From positions 1 to 37,230 of the forward strand of contig NZ_JAELTP010000056.1 of assembly GCF_016428915.1 (NCBI RefSeq): a stretch of 37,230 bases of DNA, read 5' to 3'. The stretch comes from Pandoraea sp. ASV26 (lineage in GTDB: Bacteria > Pseudomonadota > Gammaproteobacteria > Burkholderiales > Burkholderiaceae). The notes under the pieces were generated by a model. It searched no databases, had not been told where the DNA came from, and was given only the letters and a program-made list of their open reading frames with translations. Positions 1 through 10,876 of the stretch are shown in pieces. Within the stretch, counting starts at the first letter, position 1. Every line of letters starts with the position of its first letter. The position numbers and the translations under genes are program-made.

Positions 1-528
1 GACGTTGTGGCCTGGCATGGCAACTACGCACCTTACAAGTACGATCTGCGCCGCTTCAACACGATCGGCTCGATCAGCTTCGACCACCCGGATCCGTCGA
101 TTTTCCTCGTGCTGCAATCGCAAAGCAATGCGCCGGGCGTGGACGACATCGACTTCGTGATCTTCCCGCCGCGCTGGCTGGCGATGGAGAACTCGTTCCG
201 TCCGCCCTGGTTCCACCGCAACGTCGCCAGTGAGTTCATGGGGCTTATCCAGGGGGTGTACGACGCCAAGGCCGAAGGCTTCGTGCCCGGCGGCGCGAGT
301 CTGCACAACTGCATGTCCGGTCACGGCCCCGATGCGGAGACGTTCGAGAAGGCCTCTGCGGCCGACACGAGCAAGCCGCACAAGGTCGATGCGACGATGG
401 CCTTCATGTTCGAGACGCCGGCGGTCATTCACCCGACGCGCTTCGCGCTGCAAACCAAGCAGTTGCAGGACAACTACTACACCTGCTGGCAAGGGCTGAA
501 GAAGCATTTCAATCCGAACCAGAAGTAA
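1..528 (+). CDS. hmgA: homogentisate 1,2-dioxygenase, C-terminal part (5' end outside window)
   Basis: Opens homogentisate to maleylacetoacetate in tyrosine and phenylalanine breakdown, a cytosolic Fe(II) ring-cleaving dioxygenase. The frame is open from base 1; the GTG at 7 is an internal Val, not a start. The 175 residues seen are roughly the last 40% of a protein of about 440. The iron ligands of the family are visible: His (214-216) and Glu (232-234) in [12 protein letters not shown], and His (322-324) in MSGHGPD. The [11 protein letters not shown] block near the edge is also typical. fahA follows 100 bases on, so the two are very probably one operon, with a hairpin in the gap. The identification is firm; only the N-terminus is missing. 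Confidence 0.96.
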   Translation, partial: DVVAWHGNYAPYKYDLRRFNTIGSISFDHPDPSIFLVLQSQSNAPGVDDIDFVIFPPRWLAMENSFRPPWFHRNVASEFMGLIQGVYDAKAEGFVPGGASLHNCMSGHGPDAETFEKASAADTSKPHKVDATMAFMFETPAVIHPTRFALQTKQLQDNYYTCWQGLKKHFNPNQK

Positions 529-563
529 GCGGCCTCGCACCACGACGCTCCCTATCCCTGAGA

Positions 564-600
564 CGGCCGGCCCCGCGCACCTTACGCGCAGGGCCGGCCG
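564..600 (+). other. GC-rich intercistronic hairpin between hmgA and fahA
   Basis: Perfect 10-bp arms 564-573 and 591-600 (cggccggccc / gggccggccg) continue, after one C-A mismatch, into a 4-bp inner stem (575-578 / 586-589) with a 7-base loop. There is no T tract. The hairpin ends 28 bases before the fahA start. It may stabilise the hmgA 3' end or partly attenuate transcription; its role is not shown by sequence. Confidence 0.5.
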
Positions 601-628
601 ACGCATTACCCCGATGAAGGAACTCCAC

Positions 629-1903
629 ATGTCTGCACTCCCGCAAAGCTGGGTCGCGTCCGCCAACACTGGCGTGACGGATTTCCCGCTGCAAAACTTG
701 CCGTATGGCGTGTTCAGCACCGCGTCGCAGCCGACGCCGCGCGTTGGCGTGGCCATCGGCGATCAGGTGCTCGACCTGGCGGCCCTCGAAGCCGCCGGCG
801 TGCTCAAGGCCGCCGACACGGCCGTTTTCGCTCAGCCGTCCATCAACGCTTTCGTGTCGCTCGGCAGTGCTGCCTGGCGTGCCACGCGCGCTCGACTGAC
901 ATCGCTGCTCGCCGCAGACGGCGACGCCGCATTGCGCGATAACGCCACGCTGCGCGCACAAGCGCTCGTGCCTCTCGCACAGGCCACGCTGCACTTGCCG
1001 GTGCAAGTGCCGGGCTACACCGACTTCTATTCGTCCAGAGAGCACGCGACCAACGTCGGCACGATGTTCCGTGATCCGGCCAACGCGCTCCTGCCGAATT
1101 GGCTGGAGATCCCCATCGGTTACAACGGCCGCGCAAGCTCGGTGGTTGTGAGCGGCACGCCGCTGCATCGCCCTAACGGACAGATCAAGCTGCCCGACCA
1201 GCCGCGTCCGATTTTCGACGGCTGCCGCAAGCTCGACTTCGAACTCGAAACCGGCTTCATCGTGGGCCGTGAGACGTCGCTGGGCGAGTCGCTGAGCGTG
1301 GAAGACGCAGAAGCCGCGATCTTCGGCATGGTGGTGCTCAACGACTGGTCGGCGCGCGATCTCCAGCAGTGGGAATACGTGCCGCTCGGCCCGTTCAACG
1401 CGAAGACGTTCGGCACGTCCATCTCGCCGTGGGTGGTGACGATGGAAGCGCTCGAGCCGTTCCGCGTTGCCGGTCCGGCGCAAGACCCACAGCCGCTGTC
1501 GTACTTGCAGCAGCAGGGCAAGCACGCGTTCGACATCGAGCTGGAAGTCCTCCTGCAAGCCGAGGGTGACGCCCAGGCGACGTCCATCTGCCGCACCAAC
1601 TTCCGCCATATGTACTGGAGCATGGCGCAACAGCTCGCTCACCACACCGTCTCGGGCTGCAACGTGCGCGTTGGCGACCTGATGGGCTCGGGCACGATCA
1701 GCGGCCCGACGCCGGATTCGTTCGGCAGCCTGCTCGAACTCACGTGGAACGGCAAGCACCCGATTACGCTGTCCAGCGGCGCGAAACGCACGTTCATCGA
1801 AGACGGCGACACTGTCGTGATGGCGGGCTGGTGCCAGGGGGACGGCTACCGCGTCGGCTTCGGCGAAGTCTCGGGCAAGATTCTCCCCGCGAAGGCTCGA
1901 TAG
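629..1903 (+). CDS. fahA: fumarylacetoacetase
   Basis: Hydrolyses fumarylacetoacetate to fumarate and acetoacetate, the final step of the homogentisate route. The 424 residues match the family length. Active-site residues known from mammalian FAH can be seen: Asp132 and His139 in TDFYSSREHATNVG, Glu205 and Glu207 in FELETGF, and Asp239 in LNDWSARDLQQWEY. These bind the metal ion and form the catalytic His dyad. An in-frame ATG lies at 614, but the ATG at 629 is preceded by GAAGGA at a 7-base spacing and gives the usual MSALPQSW-type N-terminus, so I chose 629. It follows hmgA in the same direction. The intermediate isomerase (maiA) is not in the window. Confidence 0.97.
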   Translation: MSALPQSWVASANTGVTDFPLQNLPYGVFSTASQPTPRVGVAIGDQVLDLAALEAAGVLKAADTAVFAQPSINAFVSLGSAAWRATRARLTSLLAADGDAALRDNATLRAQALVPLAQATLHLPVQVPGYTDFYSSREHATNVGTMFRDPANALLPNWLEIPIGYNGRASSVVVSGTPLHRPNGQIKLPDQPRPIFDGCRKLDFELETGFIVGRETSLGESLSVEDAEAAIFGMVVLNDWSARDLQQWEYVPLGPFNAKTFGTSISPWVVTMEALEPFRVAGPAQDPQPLSYLQQQGKHAFDIELEVLLQAEGDAQATSICRTNFRHMYWSMAQQLAHHTVSGCNVRVGDLMGSGTISGPTPDSFGSLLELTWNGKHPITLSSGAKRTFIEDGDTVVMAGWCQGDGYRVGFGEVSGKILPAKAR

Positions 1904-2387
1904 GTTCAGTCAGGTTCGGTTGGCATGGCGCCCGGGGTGTACACCGGGCATGCCGACTCACGTGCGCGCAACGCGTCGTGCCGGTTCGCCGGCCGGCGCG
2001 TTTGTCGTTTGTGGGGCCGGTGGTGTTTCGTGCCGGCAAGGCTCAGTCGGACGTGCCGGCGACAGACGCTGCCACCAGGGATCGGTACGGCTGACGATCA
2101 GGCTCGCAGTCACGCGGCAACGCGTTGGCGTGTAGGCGAGTTCGTTCCCGACCCGGCGCAGCAGGGGCGGATCGCCCAGACGAGCGCGGCGAGGTACGCG
2201 CAGCGAACGCCGCGCGCAGGCAAGGGCCGGGGCAGGGGTTGAGGATGGGGTGTGCGGCATTTGATATCTCCCGGATTCGTGTGAATACGGGAGATATTTA
2301 GCCATGTTGCGGCGGGGGGCGACAGGTGAAGCCGTCCGAAAAATGTGTCCGGTTTGCGTCACAGGTTCAGATCACCCGCCGCTGCGA
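1904..2387. other. 484-bp region without a convincing gene
   Basis: The space between the convergent ends of fahA and the AI-2E-type permease. About 20 bases after the fahA stop is an imperfect hairpin (1922-1954: outer ggcat/atgcc and inner gcccgg/ccgggc with a 3-base bulge), a possible terminator without a T tract. A separate perfect inverted repeat lies at 2264-2297. Short open frames on both strands are rich in Arg, Pro and Ala, resemble no family I know and lack ribosome binding sites. Confidence 0.5.
2264..2297. repeat. perfect 10-bp inverted repeat, 14-base spacer
   Basis: Arms atatctcccg (2264-2273) and cgggagatat (2288-2297). The AT-containing arms stand out from the GC-rich surroundings. 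It lies between the 3' ends of fahA and the AI-2E-type permease gene, so it could be a bidirectional terminator stem or a regulator binding site. No adjacent T run favours the terminator reading strongly. Confidence 0.55.
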
Positions 2388-3569
2388 TCAGGAGCGTTTC
2401 TCTCCAGGTGCTTCCGCCACTTTCACGGGGGTATCGACCGGCGATGGCACATCGGACGCAGAGGCAGTGGACGCCGCAGAGGCCGGCGGCGCCACGCCGG
2501 GCGCCAACGGCGCACGATTGAGCCCGTCGTTGATCCAGGCGTTCAGCAAGGTGTAGGTCACGGCAAGAATCACGGGCCCGACGAACAGGCCAACGATCCC
2601 GAGCGTAAGCATCCCGCCAAGCACACCCGCGAGAATCAGCGTCATCGGCAAATCGGCACCCCGGCGAATGAGTATCGGGCGCATCACGTTGTCCAGCATG
2701 CCGATGAATACCGAGAGCACCAACAGCAGCGTCGCGAGCGTCGGGCTGCCCTGCCAGTAGAGCCAGGCAACGCTCGATAGCAGCACGGGGAACGGGCCGA
2801 TCTGGGCGATACACAGCACCAGCATCAGCGCCGTCAGGAAGCCGGACAGCGGCACCCCTGTCAGCCACAGCCCCAGACCGCCGAGCAGCGACTGCGACAC
2901 GGCCGTGACCACGATCCCAAGCGCCACCGCACGAATCGACATGCCCGCAAGCCGTACCGACTCCTCACCGCGATCGCCCCCCAGACGTCTCGCCACGCGG
3001 ATGAGCGCGCGCGCGGCGCGCTCGCCCTGCATGAAGAGAATGCCGGAGATGATTAGCGTGAGCCCGAGGTGGACCACGAGCAGACCGACCGATCCCAGCT
3101 TGGAGAATCCCCAGGAAGCGGCCCTGACGGCATAGGGCTGAACTCTGGCGACGAGCCCGCCGGGACCGGCGACCGCCAGTGCCTGCCACTCGTCGCTGGC
3201 GCGCTGGCCGACGACCGGGATGCGGGCGAGCCAGTCGGGTGGCATCGGCAGGCCGCGTTGTCCGATGGAGTGGACTTGCTCGCTGATATCGGAAGCGTGT
3301 CCGACCAACGTGCCGATGGCGGCGGACAGCGGGGCGACAACGATCACCAGCATGCCGAAGATCATGACTGTAGTCGCAAGCCACCGTTTGCCCCACAGAC
3401 GCCGTTGCAGGCCGACGAGCAAGGGCCAGGTGGAAGCGACGATCGTCACTGCCCAGATGAAGGCCGGCAGAAAGGGGAGCAGCACCCATAACGTACCGAT
3501 CATCAGCAAGCTGAGAACGAGGATGACCAGCAGGTTACGGGCAAGTTCGCTCGGGGTCGTGGAAAGCAT
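2388..3569 (-). CDS. AI-2E/PerM family membrane transporter
   Basis: A 393-residue inner-membrane protein of the AI-2 exporter (AI-2E, formerly UPF0118) family, which includes TqsA, YdiK and PerM; substrates vary and cannot be read here. Hydrophobic helices start at about residue 10 (LLVILVLSLLMIGTLWVLLPFLPAFIWAV) and are followed by a soluble loop around 75-150 and a cluster of C-terminal helices. The C-terminal half has the family stretch IGPFPVLLSSVAWLYWQG and a DNVMRPILIRRGADLP motif, a strong signature. The last 40 residues are Ala/Pro/Val rich. GGAG precedes the ATG at 3569 with good spacing. It appears to be a single-gene unit. The family call is firm, the substrate unknown. Confidence 0.9.
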   Translation of the reverse strand: MLSTTPSELARNLLVILVLSLLMIGTLWVLLPFLPAFIWAVTIVASTWPLLVGLQRRLWGKRWLATTVMIFGMLVIVVAPLSAAIGTLVGHASDISEQVHSIGQRGLPMPPDWLARIPVVGQRASDEWQALAVAGPGGLVARVQPYAVRAASWGFSKLGSVGLLVVHLGLTLIISGILFMQGERAARALIRVARRLGGDRGEESVRLAGMSIRAVALGIVVTAVSQSLLGGLGLWLTGVPLSGFLTALMLVLCIAQIGPFPVLLSSVAWLYWQGSPTLATLLLVLSVFIGMLDNVMRPILIRRGADLPMTLILAGVLGGMLTLGIVGLFVGPVILAVTYTLLNAWINDGLNRAPLAPGVAPPASAASTASASDVPSPVDTPVKVAEAPGEKRS

Positions 3570-3700
3570 GGGCGCTCCGGCAGGCAGGGGGGCAGACGCG
3601 TGTCAACACGCGTCCGGCAATACATGTCGCACACGGGGTGTGCGTGAGAAGCAAGATGCCATGCCACGGCGAGCAGGGCAAGTGCGCCAGCATCGGTACC

Positions 3701-5602
3701 TTACAGCGGGGTCGATTGCTGTACGTCGTCGTCCGGGTCATCCGAGGGGGGGCTTCGCCACGATTGGCGTTCTGTCGGCGTGCGCAGCGATATCGGCAAC
3801 GTTGTGATGCCATGCCGCCGGGCGCCGAGCGGGCGCGCGTTCGGTTGCCGGTCATCAGCACCGTGCCTGCCGCAGATCCGAGGCGAAGCGGTGCTTGGCC
3901 GTTGCGTTGCCGCATAGGTAAAGGGGGCGTCCGTTGTCGTGTTGTTGTTCACCTCATCGATGCCGGGGCTGCTCGGACTATCGAGTTGCGTTGGCGATGT
4001 ATTTCCGGAAGACCACCCGGAGTCGGTCACCGTGCTGGTGCTGATCTTGGGCTGCGGCGCGCGCCGTTCGTGCGCAGTGCGAATGTCTTCGCGTTGTCCG
4101 GCAGTATGGCCTATCGAGAATATGAGGCCGATGACACCGTAGAGGATGTCGAGTATCACGGCAACGCGAGCTTCCTCCGCGAGGCTCGGCGAATGCAAGT
4201 CAGACGCCGACAGTGTTTCGTTGCCGACATAGGGGGCGTCGTCCAATCGGGTGGCGTTGTTGCTGCCGTGCGCATGCGCGGCGAAATCGCCCATCCACGC
4301 GAGATAGTAGAACGTGACCGTGAGAGAAAACCAGATGAGTCTGGGCGGGGTTGAGCGCAGCAGGGCGGAGAAGTCGCGAAAGAACGCCTGATTTGCGGGC
4401 CCATCCCCGGAGGCGGGCTCATGGCGGGCGATATCGATCAACTCGGTGAGGTTGTGTTGCGCGAGGATTTGCAGGTTCGTGTTGTGCCGCGTCGTTCCCA
4501 ACTGGTGGATCATGGGCAGCAGCATCAGGCCGGGAATCGGTGCCAGCGGAACTTCAAACGCCGCGTGCAGCGTATCGCCGAATCGCCGCGCGAGGAGCCC
4601 CGGTGCCGCGCCCGACACGAGACGTTCAATGCCATAGCGGGCACCGTTGCGCAGCACACCGTAGCAGAAGACAAAGCCGAGCACCTGTGCAAAGGCGGCG
4701 CGATAAGGTGTGGAGAGGATGGCGCTCAATCCTTCCAGCCCCGGCGCCGGGGTGGTGCGTGTGATTCGGTTCTGGAGCCGCGAATGGGTGGCGTTGAAGC
4801 CAGCCATGCCGAGCAGGTTGATCAGGACGACGCCCATTGCCGCCAATGGCGGCCACAACCATGCCTGCGAGCGCGTGGGATCTGTCGATTCCGCAAGCAG
4901 CGAGGCGACGACGGAGCCAATCGCGAAAGGCAGCGCGTCGCGGACCGTGCCGATGTAGAACGAGCGCCACGAAAATCCGGGGCGCTGTTCGAGCAAGAGC
5001 ACTTCGAGCTGGTTGGTCACATCTTTTACGTCGAAGCCGCGCAGTGCAAGCATTCTGGCGTGCCTGTGCAGATGGGCGCGCAAGGTGTCGTGCCACGGGT
5101 GCGTTACCGCGCTGCCCGGCTCGTGCGGGGCCTCCGACCACAGTTGCCTGAGTTGCTCCAGTTGGTCGCGCCATTCGTCAGATGCGGGCGGGGTTCCCAG
5201 TGCTCGCAATGCCGGCGTGGCCACCTCCTGCCAGAGCATGTCGAAGATGCGCTGCGCACGATCGGCACCCGAGCCCGAGAACATATCGATCGTGAAGACG
5301 GGAGCGTCGACGGTCGACGTCCGCGAGGAGGGGGCGGCAGGCGCAGACGAGCGGCGAGCTAAGGGTATTGGCCCGAGCGCGATCGTCTCCCTCGGCGCGC
5401 CGCCGGTCGTGCGAGCCAGCGCCTGCGCCGACAGCCCCGGCAGCGCGTCGGCCGTCATGCTGGCCTGCACAGCGGCTTGCTGCGCACGGTCAAAATCCTC
5501 GGCGAGCGGGGTCGGCGATTCGCGATGTTCGGGTTCGGGGGAGGCGGGGGCGACGCGAGTGGGGCTAAGACAGGGCAAACAACTGGGGAGTCCGGTGGGC
5601 AT
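3701..5602 (-). CDS. uncharacterised 633-residue membrane protein
   Basis: I do not recognise this protein. Residues 1-100 are rich in Ser, Pro, Thr and Ala with no signal peptide. Residues 100-215 look soluble and helical. Hydrophobic stretches follow at about 222-237, 247-268, 303-320, 350-367, 421-443 and 479-499. Residues 500-633 form a polar, Ser/Thr/Asn/Arg-rich tail (with NNNTTT). A disordered N-terminus plus a multi-helix core could suit a secreted effector that inserts in membranes, or a lineage-specific inner-membrane protein; no motif decides. No good ribosome binding site precedes the ATG at 5602, so the start is uncertain; another ATG lies at 5458. Neighbours (a permease gene and astE) give no functional hint. 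The long uninterrupted frame and alternating composition support a real gene. Confidence 0.7.
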   Translation of the reverse strand: MPTGLPSCLPCLSPTRVAPASPEPEHRESPTPLAEDFDRAQQAAVQASMTADALPGLSAQALARTTGGAPRETIALGPIPLARRSSAPAAPSSRTSTVDAPVFTIDMFSGSGADRAQRIFDMLWQEVATPALRALGTPPASDEWRDQLEQLRQLWSEAPHEPGSAVTHPWHDTLRAHLHRHARMLALRGFDVKDVTNQLEVLLLEQRPGFSWRSFYIGTVRDALPFAIGSVVASLLAESTDPTRSQAWLWPPLAAMGVVLINLLGMAGFNATHSRLQNRITRTTPAPGLEGLSAILSTPYRAAFAQVLGFVFCYGVLRNGARYGIERLVSGAAPGLLARRFGDTLHAAFEVPLAPIPGLMLLPMIHQLGTTRHNTNLQILAQHNLTELIDIARHEPASGDGPANQAFFRDFSALLRSTPPRLIWFSLTVTFYYLAWMGDFAAHAHGSNNATRLDDAPYVGNETLSASDLHSPSLAEEARVAVILDILYGVIGLIFSIGHTAGQREDIRTAHERRAPQPKISTSTVTDSGWSSGNTSPTQLDSPSSPGIDEVNNNTTTDAPFTYAATQRPSTASPRICGRHGADDRQPNARPLGARRHGITTLPISLRTPTERQSWRSPPSDDPDDDVQQSTPL

Positions 5603-5826
5603 GGCGTCAATAGTGAGGCTCGGCCGACAGCGAGGTGCCGGGCCGCGGGCGTGTGGGGACGGAATGAAGCGGGCGATGCTACGCGCATCCGCCCGCTACG
5701 ACCACGCTCCGGACAGCCGTTTGAAGTCGTTCATTCGCAATGCTGCGTAGCCACGCCGCGCTACGCGCCGCCGGTCTGCCGCCGATGCCCCTGATATCGA
5801 ACGTTCCGCCCACTAAGCGTCACGCA

Positions 5827-6897
5827 TCAGGCATCGGGCACGACCATGACCCCGGCGCGCAGGCCGTTCGCGACATTGGGGTTGGGAAACACGATGCGCT
5901 CCTCCGGATGCGACACCGTGTAGGTGTTCTCGCCGTCGCGTGCAAGCACGGTGCCGGCTGCGTAGGGGGTGAAGTTCGGCGTGTCGGCCGGCACGTCGAG
6001 CACGAAGGCATCCGTGCGGCGCACGATTTCTGCGGCCACGCGAAAGCGTCGTGCACGCAACACCTTGCCGTCGTCGCGCGCGCCCATCTCGCCGCCGGAC
6101 AACCAGCGTCGCAGGGCGGCGTCGATCCCGGCGAAGTCTGCCAGGCGGTTCTGCCCGAACGGCGCCACCTTGCCTAGCTCGAGTGTGCAACTCTCGGCGC
6201 CGAATTGCGCGCACGTGTAATACGAAAACGTGACGGATGGCTGTTCAGTGCGCATGACCGCTTCGATATCGGCAGCGGCCAGCGTGTCGATCCACTTCTC
6301 GCTCGGCGGGTGCCCCGGAGTGCCCGGCACGACCGCAAAGCGGGAAAAGAGAGAGGCGCGAATGGCGGTGTGCATGTCGACATGCCGCCGCACCCGGCGC
6401 ACACCGTCCACCCCCGCGAAGAACTGCGCCACGATCACTTCGAGTTCGCGAGCGCGCTGCACGGCGGGCGATTCGGCACGCTTGGCGTGCGCGCCCTGGA
6501 ACAGACGGTTCAGGTCGTACTCGAGATAGCGCTTGCCGGCGCGCACGGCGTCCGGGTTGCCGAGAATGACGAGCACACGCTCGCGCAATGTCAGCCGGCC
6601 GTCGGCGATGTCACGCAAAATGCCGTCCACGATCTCGATCGGGGCCGTCTCGTCGCCGTGAATGCCGCACGACAGCACGGCGTCGTAGCGGCCGCCGTGC
6701 GACTTGCCTGTCGGATGGGGGGCGTCGGCGCTATCGCTGCTGCGAGTGGCGTTGGCCGGCGTCAGTTCCAGCACGCCTTCCGCGTGCCGCTGCCAGCGTA
6801 CGCCGCAGGGATCGATACCTTCGTTGTGGGCAGGGTCGCGTGATTCGCGGACATCGCTTAGCCAGTGGCGCAGGGCCGAACGATTGGCGTCGGTCAT
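5827..6897 (-). CDS. astE: succinylglutamate desuccinylase
   Basis: Last enzyme of the arginine succinyltransferase pathway: N-succinylglutamate to succinate and glutamate, with zinc. It is 356 residues, a little longer than the E. coli enzyme, with a His/Gly/Ala insertion near residues 50-68. Zinc ligands of the AstE/aspartoacylase fold are clear: His80 and Glu83 in SCGIHGDETAP, and His176 in VDMHTAIR. The CTLELGKVAPFG segment carries the expected catalytic Glu. GGAG lies 10 bases before the ATG at 6897. It is divergent from astD with 209 bases between. In many proteobacteria astE is the last gene of a co-directional ast operon, so this placement is a rearranged form. Confidence 0.95.
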   Translation of the reverse strand: MTDANRSALRHWLSDVRESRDPAHNEGIDPCGVRWQRHAEGVLELTPANATRSSDSADAPHPTGKSHGGRYDAVLSCGIHGDETAPIEIVDGILRDIADGRLTLRERVLVILGNPDAVRAGKRYLEYDLNRLFQGAHAKRAESPAVQRARELEVIVAQFFAGVDGVRRVRRHVDMHTAIRASLFSRFAVVPGTPGHPPSEKWIDTLAAADIEAVMRTEQPSVTFSYYTCAQFGAESCTLELGKVAPFGQNRLADFAGIDAALRRWLSGGEMGARDDGKVLRARRFRVAAEIVRRTDAFVLDVPADTPNFTPYAAGTVLARDGENTYTVSHPEERIVFPNPNVANGLRAGVMVVPDA

Positions 6898-8588
<1,691 letters not shown>

Positions 8589-8632
8589 TTTTCATCGCGA
8601 TTTGATGGTTTTCTGCTTTCTCAGGATTTGAC

Positions 8633-9994
8633 ATGACGCGTTCTGCCCTCGAAGCCAACTTCGACGGATTGGTCGGCCCCACGCACAACTACGCGGGTTT
8701 GTCGTTTGGTAACGTGGCCTCGGCGAATAACGCCAATCGCGTCTCCAACCCCCGCGAGGCGGCACTGCAAGGCTTGGCCAAGATGAAGGCGCTGGCCGAC
8801 CTAGGCTACGCACAGGGCGTATTGCCGCCGCAGGAGCGCCCCTCGGTCGCCTTGTTGCGCACGCTGGGCTTTTCCGGCGACGACCGCGCGGTCATTCGCG
8901 AGGCGGCACGCACCGCGCCGGCATTGCTTGGTACGGCGTGTTCGGCCGCGAGCATGTGGACGGCCAACGCTGCCACGGTCAGTCCGTCGGCAGACACGGC
9001 AGACGGCCGGGTGCATTTCACGGCAGCGAATCTTTGCAGCAAGTTGCATCGTGCCATCGAGCACGAAACCACCTCGCGGGTCTTGCGTGCCGCGTTCCCT
9101 GACGAGACCCGCTTCGCGCATCACGACGCGTTGCCTGGCTGGCCGTCTCTGGGGGACGAGGGCGCGGCGAACCACACGCGGTTTTGCGGTGCTTATGGCG
9201 AGCGAGGCGTCGAGTTCTTCGTCTATGGACGGGACGATCTGGCGAGCGCTCCGACGCCGCGCCGGTTTCCCGCGCGGCAGACGTTGCAGGCGAGTCAGGC
9301 GATTGCCCGCTTGCACGGACTGGCCGATGAGGACGTGGTGTTTGCCCAGCAGCACCCCGACGCCATCGACGCGGGCGTCTTCCACAACGACGTGATCGCC
9401 GTGGGCAATGGCAACGTGCTGTTCTGTCACGCACAGGCGTTCGTGGATCAGGAGGCCGTGCTGGCAACATTGCGTGAGCGGCTCGCCGCCAGAGGTACCG
9501 AATTGCAGGTGGTCGAGGTGAGCGCCGACGAGGTCTCGATCGAAGACACCGTCGGCAGCTATCTCTTCAACAGCCAGTTGCTCGTGCGCCCGGCAGAGGC
9601 GGGCGGCGGAATGCGTCTGGTGGTGCCACAGGAGTGTCGAGAGCGCCCGGCCGTATGGCGTTATCTCGAATCGCTAGTAGCCCGTGGCGGGCCGATTCGT
9701 GAGCTGAGGGTGTTCGATCTGCGCGAAAGCATGCGCAACGGCGGTGGTCCCGCGTGCCTGCGGCTGCGGGTGGTGCTGACCGAGGCGGAGCGTGAAGCCA
9801 GCCACGCCGGGCTGTGGATCGACGAGGCGCGTTACGCCGTGCTCACCGATTGGGTGAAGCGCCATTATCGTGACCGGCTATCGGTCAGCGATCTGGCCGA
9901 CCCGGCGTTGCTCGACGAATGCCGTATCGCCCTTGACGAACTTACGCGGCTGCTTGGCCTGGGCAGCCTTTACCCGTTCCAGCGCGACGCTTGA
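8633..9994 (+). CDS. astB: N-succinylarginine dihydrolase
   Basis: Converts N2-succinylarginine to N2-succinylornithine, CO2 and two ammonia; an amidinotransferase-fold enzyme. The 453 residues match the family. It opens with [21 protein letters not shown], an AstB hallmark. The nucleophilic Cys is Cys375 in [12 protein letters not shown], and the His of [12 protein letters not shown] is the other active-site landmark. An AGGA ribosome site precedes the ATG. It forms a two-gene unit with astD. The preceding succinyltransferase (astA) and the transaminase (astC) are not in the window and must be elsewhere for the pathway to work. Confidence 0.96.
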   Translation: MTRSALEANFDGLVGPTHNYAGLSFGNVASANNANRVSNPREAALQGLAKMKALADLGYAQGVLPPQERPSVALLRTLGFSGDDRAVIREAARTAPALLGTACSAASMWTANAATVSPSADTADGRVHFTAANLCSKLHRAIEHETTSRVLRAAFPDETRFAHHDALPGWPSLGDEGAANHTRFCGAYGERGVEFFVYGRDDLASAPTPRRFPARQTLQASQAIARLHGLADEDVVFAQQHPDAIDAGVFHNDVIAVGNGNVLFCHAQAFVDQEAVLATLRERLAARGTELQVVEVSADEVSIEDTVGSYLFNSQLLVRPAEAGGGMRLVVPQECRERPAVWRYLESLVARGGPIRELRVFDLRESMRNGGGPACLRLRVVLTEAEREASHAGLWIDEARYAVLTDWVKRHYRDRLSVSDLADPALLDECRIALDELTRLLGLGSLYPFQRDA

Positions 9995-10023
9995 GCGCTT
10001 CCGGCCGAGTGGCGCGGCGTGTC

Positions 10024-10059
10024 GGCGATATTGGCCATATCGGCCATATCAGCCGTATT
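10024..10059 (+). repeat. four imperfect 9-bp tandem repeats
   Basis: Units ggcgatatt, ggccatatc, ggccatatc, agccgtatt lie just after astB and 50 bases before the reductase start. The middle two are identical. They are non-coding as annotated. They could arise by slippage or serve as protein-binding repeats. Confidence 0.6.
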
Positions 10060-10108
10060 GGCGCTGCGCCGTGCTCACTGCCTATCCATCACGAAAGGAG
10101 TCGACTCG

Positions 10109-10675
10109 ATGACCACGATCATTGGTTTGTCCGGCAGCCTTCGCAAGGGCTCGTACAACACGGCGTTGCTGGTCGCGGCGAAAGCGGCGGCTCCGGCGGG
10201 CGTGACGCTCGACGTGCGCACGTTGCACGGCATTCCACTCTACGACGGCGACGTCGAAGCGAGCGAGGGAATTCCAGCCGCCGTGACCGCGTTGAAGGAC
10301 GCCATCGCCCAAGCGGACGGATTGCTGCTTGCCACGCCGGAATACAACAATGGCATACCGGGGGTGTTCAAGAATGCCATCGATTGGCTATCACGCCCAC
10401 CTGCCGATAGTGCGCGCGTGTTCCTGAACAAGCCCGTGGCCCTCATCGGCGCATCGCCTGGTGGCTTCGGCACGATCCTCGGTCAGGAGGCGTGGCTGCC
10501 GGTACTGCGCACGCTGCAAACCACGCCTTGGTGGCAGGGCCGTCTGATGGTGTCTCGCGCGAACAAGGTCGTTGATGCCGACGGCAATCTCCAGGACGAC
10601 GCCGTTCGCCAGCAACTGGCCGCGTTTGTCGCCGGGTTCGTGGCATTCGTCGACACGAAGACAGGCGGTGATTGA
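10109..10675 (+). CDS. NAD(P)H-dependent FMN reductase (ChrR/YieF-like)
   Basis: A 188-residue flavodoxin-fold reductase that transfers electrons from NAD(P)H through FMN to quinones, azo compounds or chromate. The phosphate loop GSLRKGSYNTALL near the N-terminus and the PEYNNGIPGVFKNAIDWLSRP block around residue 75 are diagnostic of the NADPH-dependent FMN reductase family and close to E. coli ChrR. A strong AAAGGAG site 8 bases upstream fixes the start at 10109; a longer in-frame extension passes through the 9-bp repeats and is not expected to be coding. The true substrate is not readable. Confidence 0.93.
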   Translation: MTTIIGLSGSLRKGSYNTALLVAAKAAAPAGVTLDVRTLHGIPLYDGDVEASEGIPAAVTALKDAIAQADGLLLATPEYNNGIPGVFKNAIDWLSRPPADSARVFLNKPVALIGASPGGFGTILGQEAWLPVLRTLQTTPWWQGRLMVSRANKVVDADGNLQDDAVRQQLAAFVAGFVAFVDTKTGGD

Positions 10676-10735
10676 CTAGATGTGTATTAAAAACAATCGG
10701 TTACATCGATTTGTTGAGGTGATGCATCGGGTCGA

Positions 10736-10763
10736 TCGCGATTCTGAACTTCCCCAATCGCGA
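10736..10763. promoter_or_regulatory. 8-bp inverted repeat, possible operator upstream of the DUF1488 gene
   Basis: Arms tcgcgatt (10736-10743) and aatcgcga (10756-10763) with a 12-base spacer, in a comparatively AT-rich stretch. It lies just upstream of a weak promoter-like pair. It fits an operator or a terminator of the reductase gene; no T tract follows. Confidence 0.35.
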
Positions 10764-10787
10764 ATGACGAACCGATAAGTGACGCGA

Positions 10788-10817
10788 TTCACGAATTCTG
10801 CGGCGATGCACTATGCT
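10788..10817 (+). promoter_or_regulatory. weak sigma-70-like promoter for the DUF1488 gene
   Basis: TTCACG (10788-10793) and TATGCT (10812-10817), 18 bases apart; each matches 4 of 6 consensus bases. Transcription would start near 10824, past the ATG at 10820, supporting the later start at 10877. Confidence 0.3.
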
Positions 10818-10876
10818 GGATGGAACGTGTCGCCCGACACGTCGATCGCGTCCTTTCGTCAACCGGGGGTGTCGCC

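Noticed and set aside
7-9. GTG at base 7 as the start of hmgA
   Set aside because: The frame is open to the window edge and the family N-terminus lies about 260 residues upstream.
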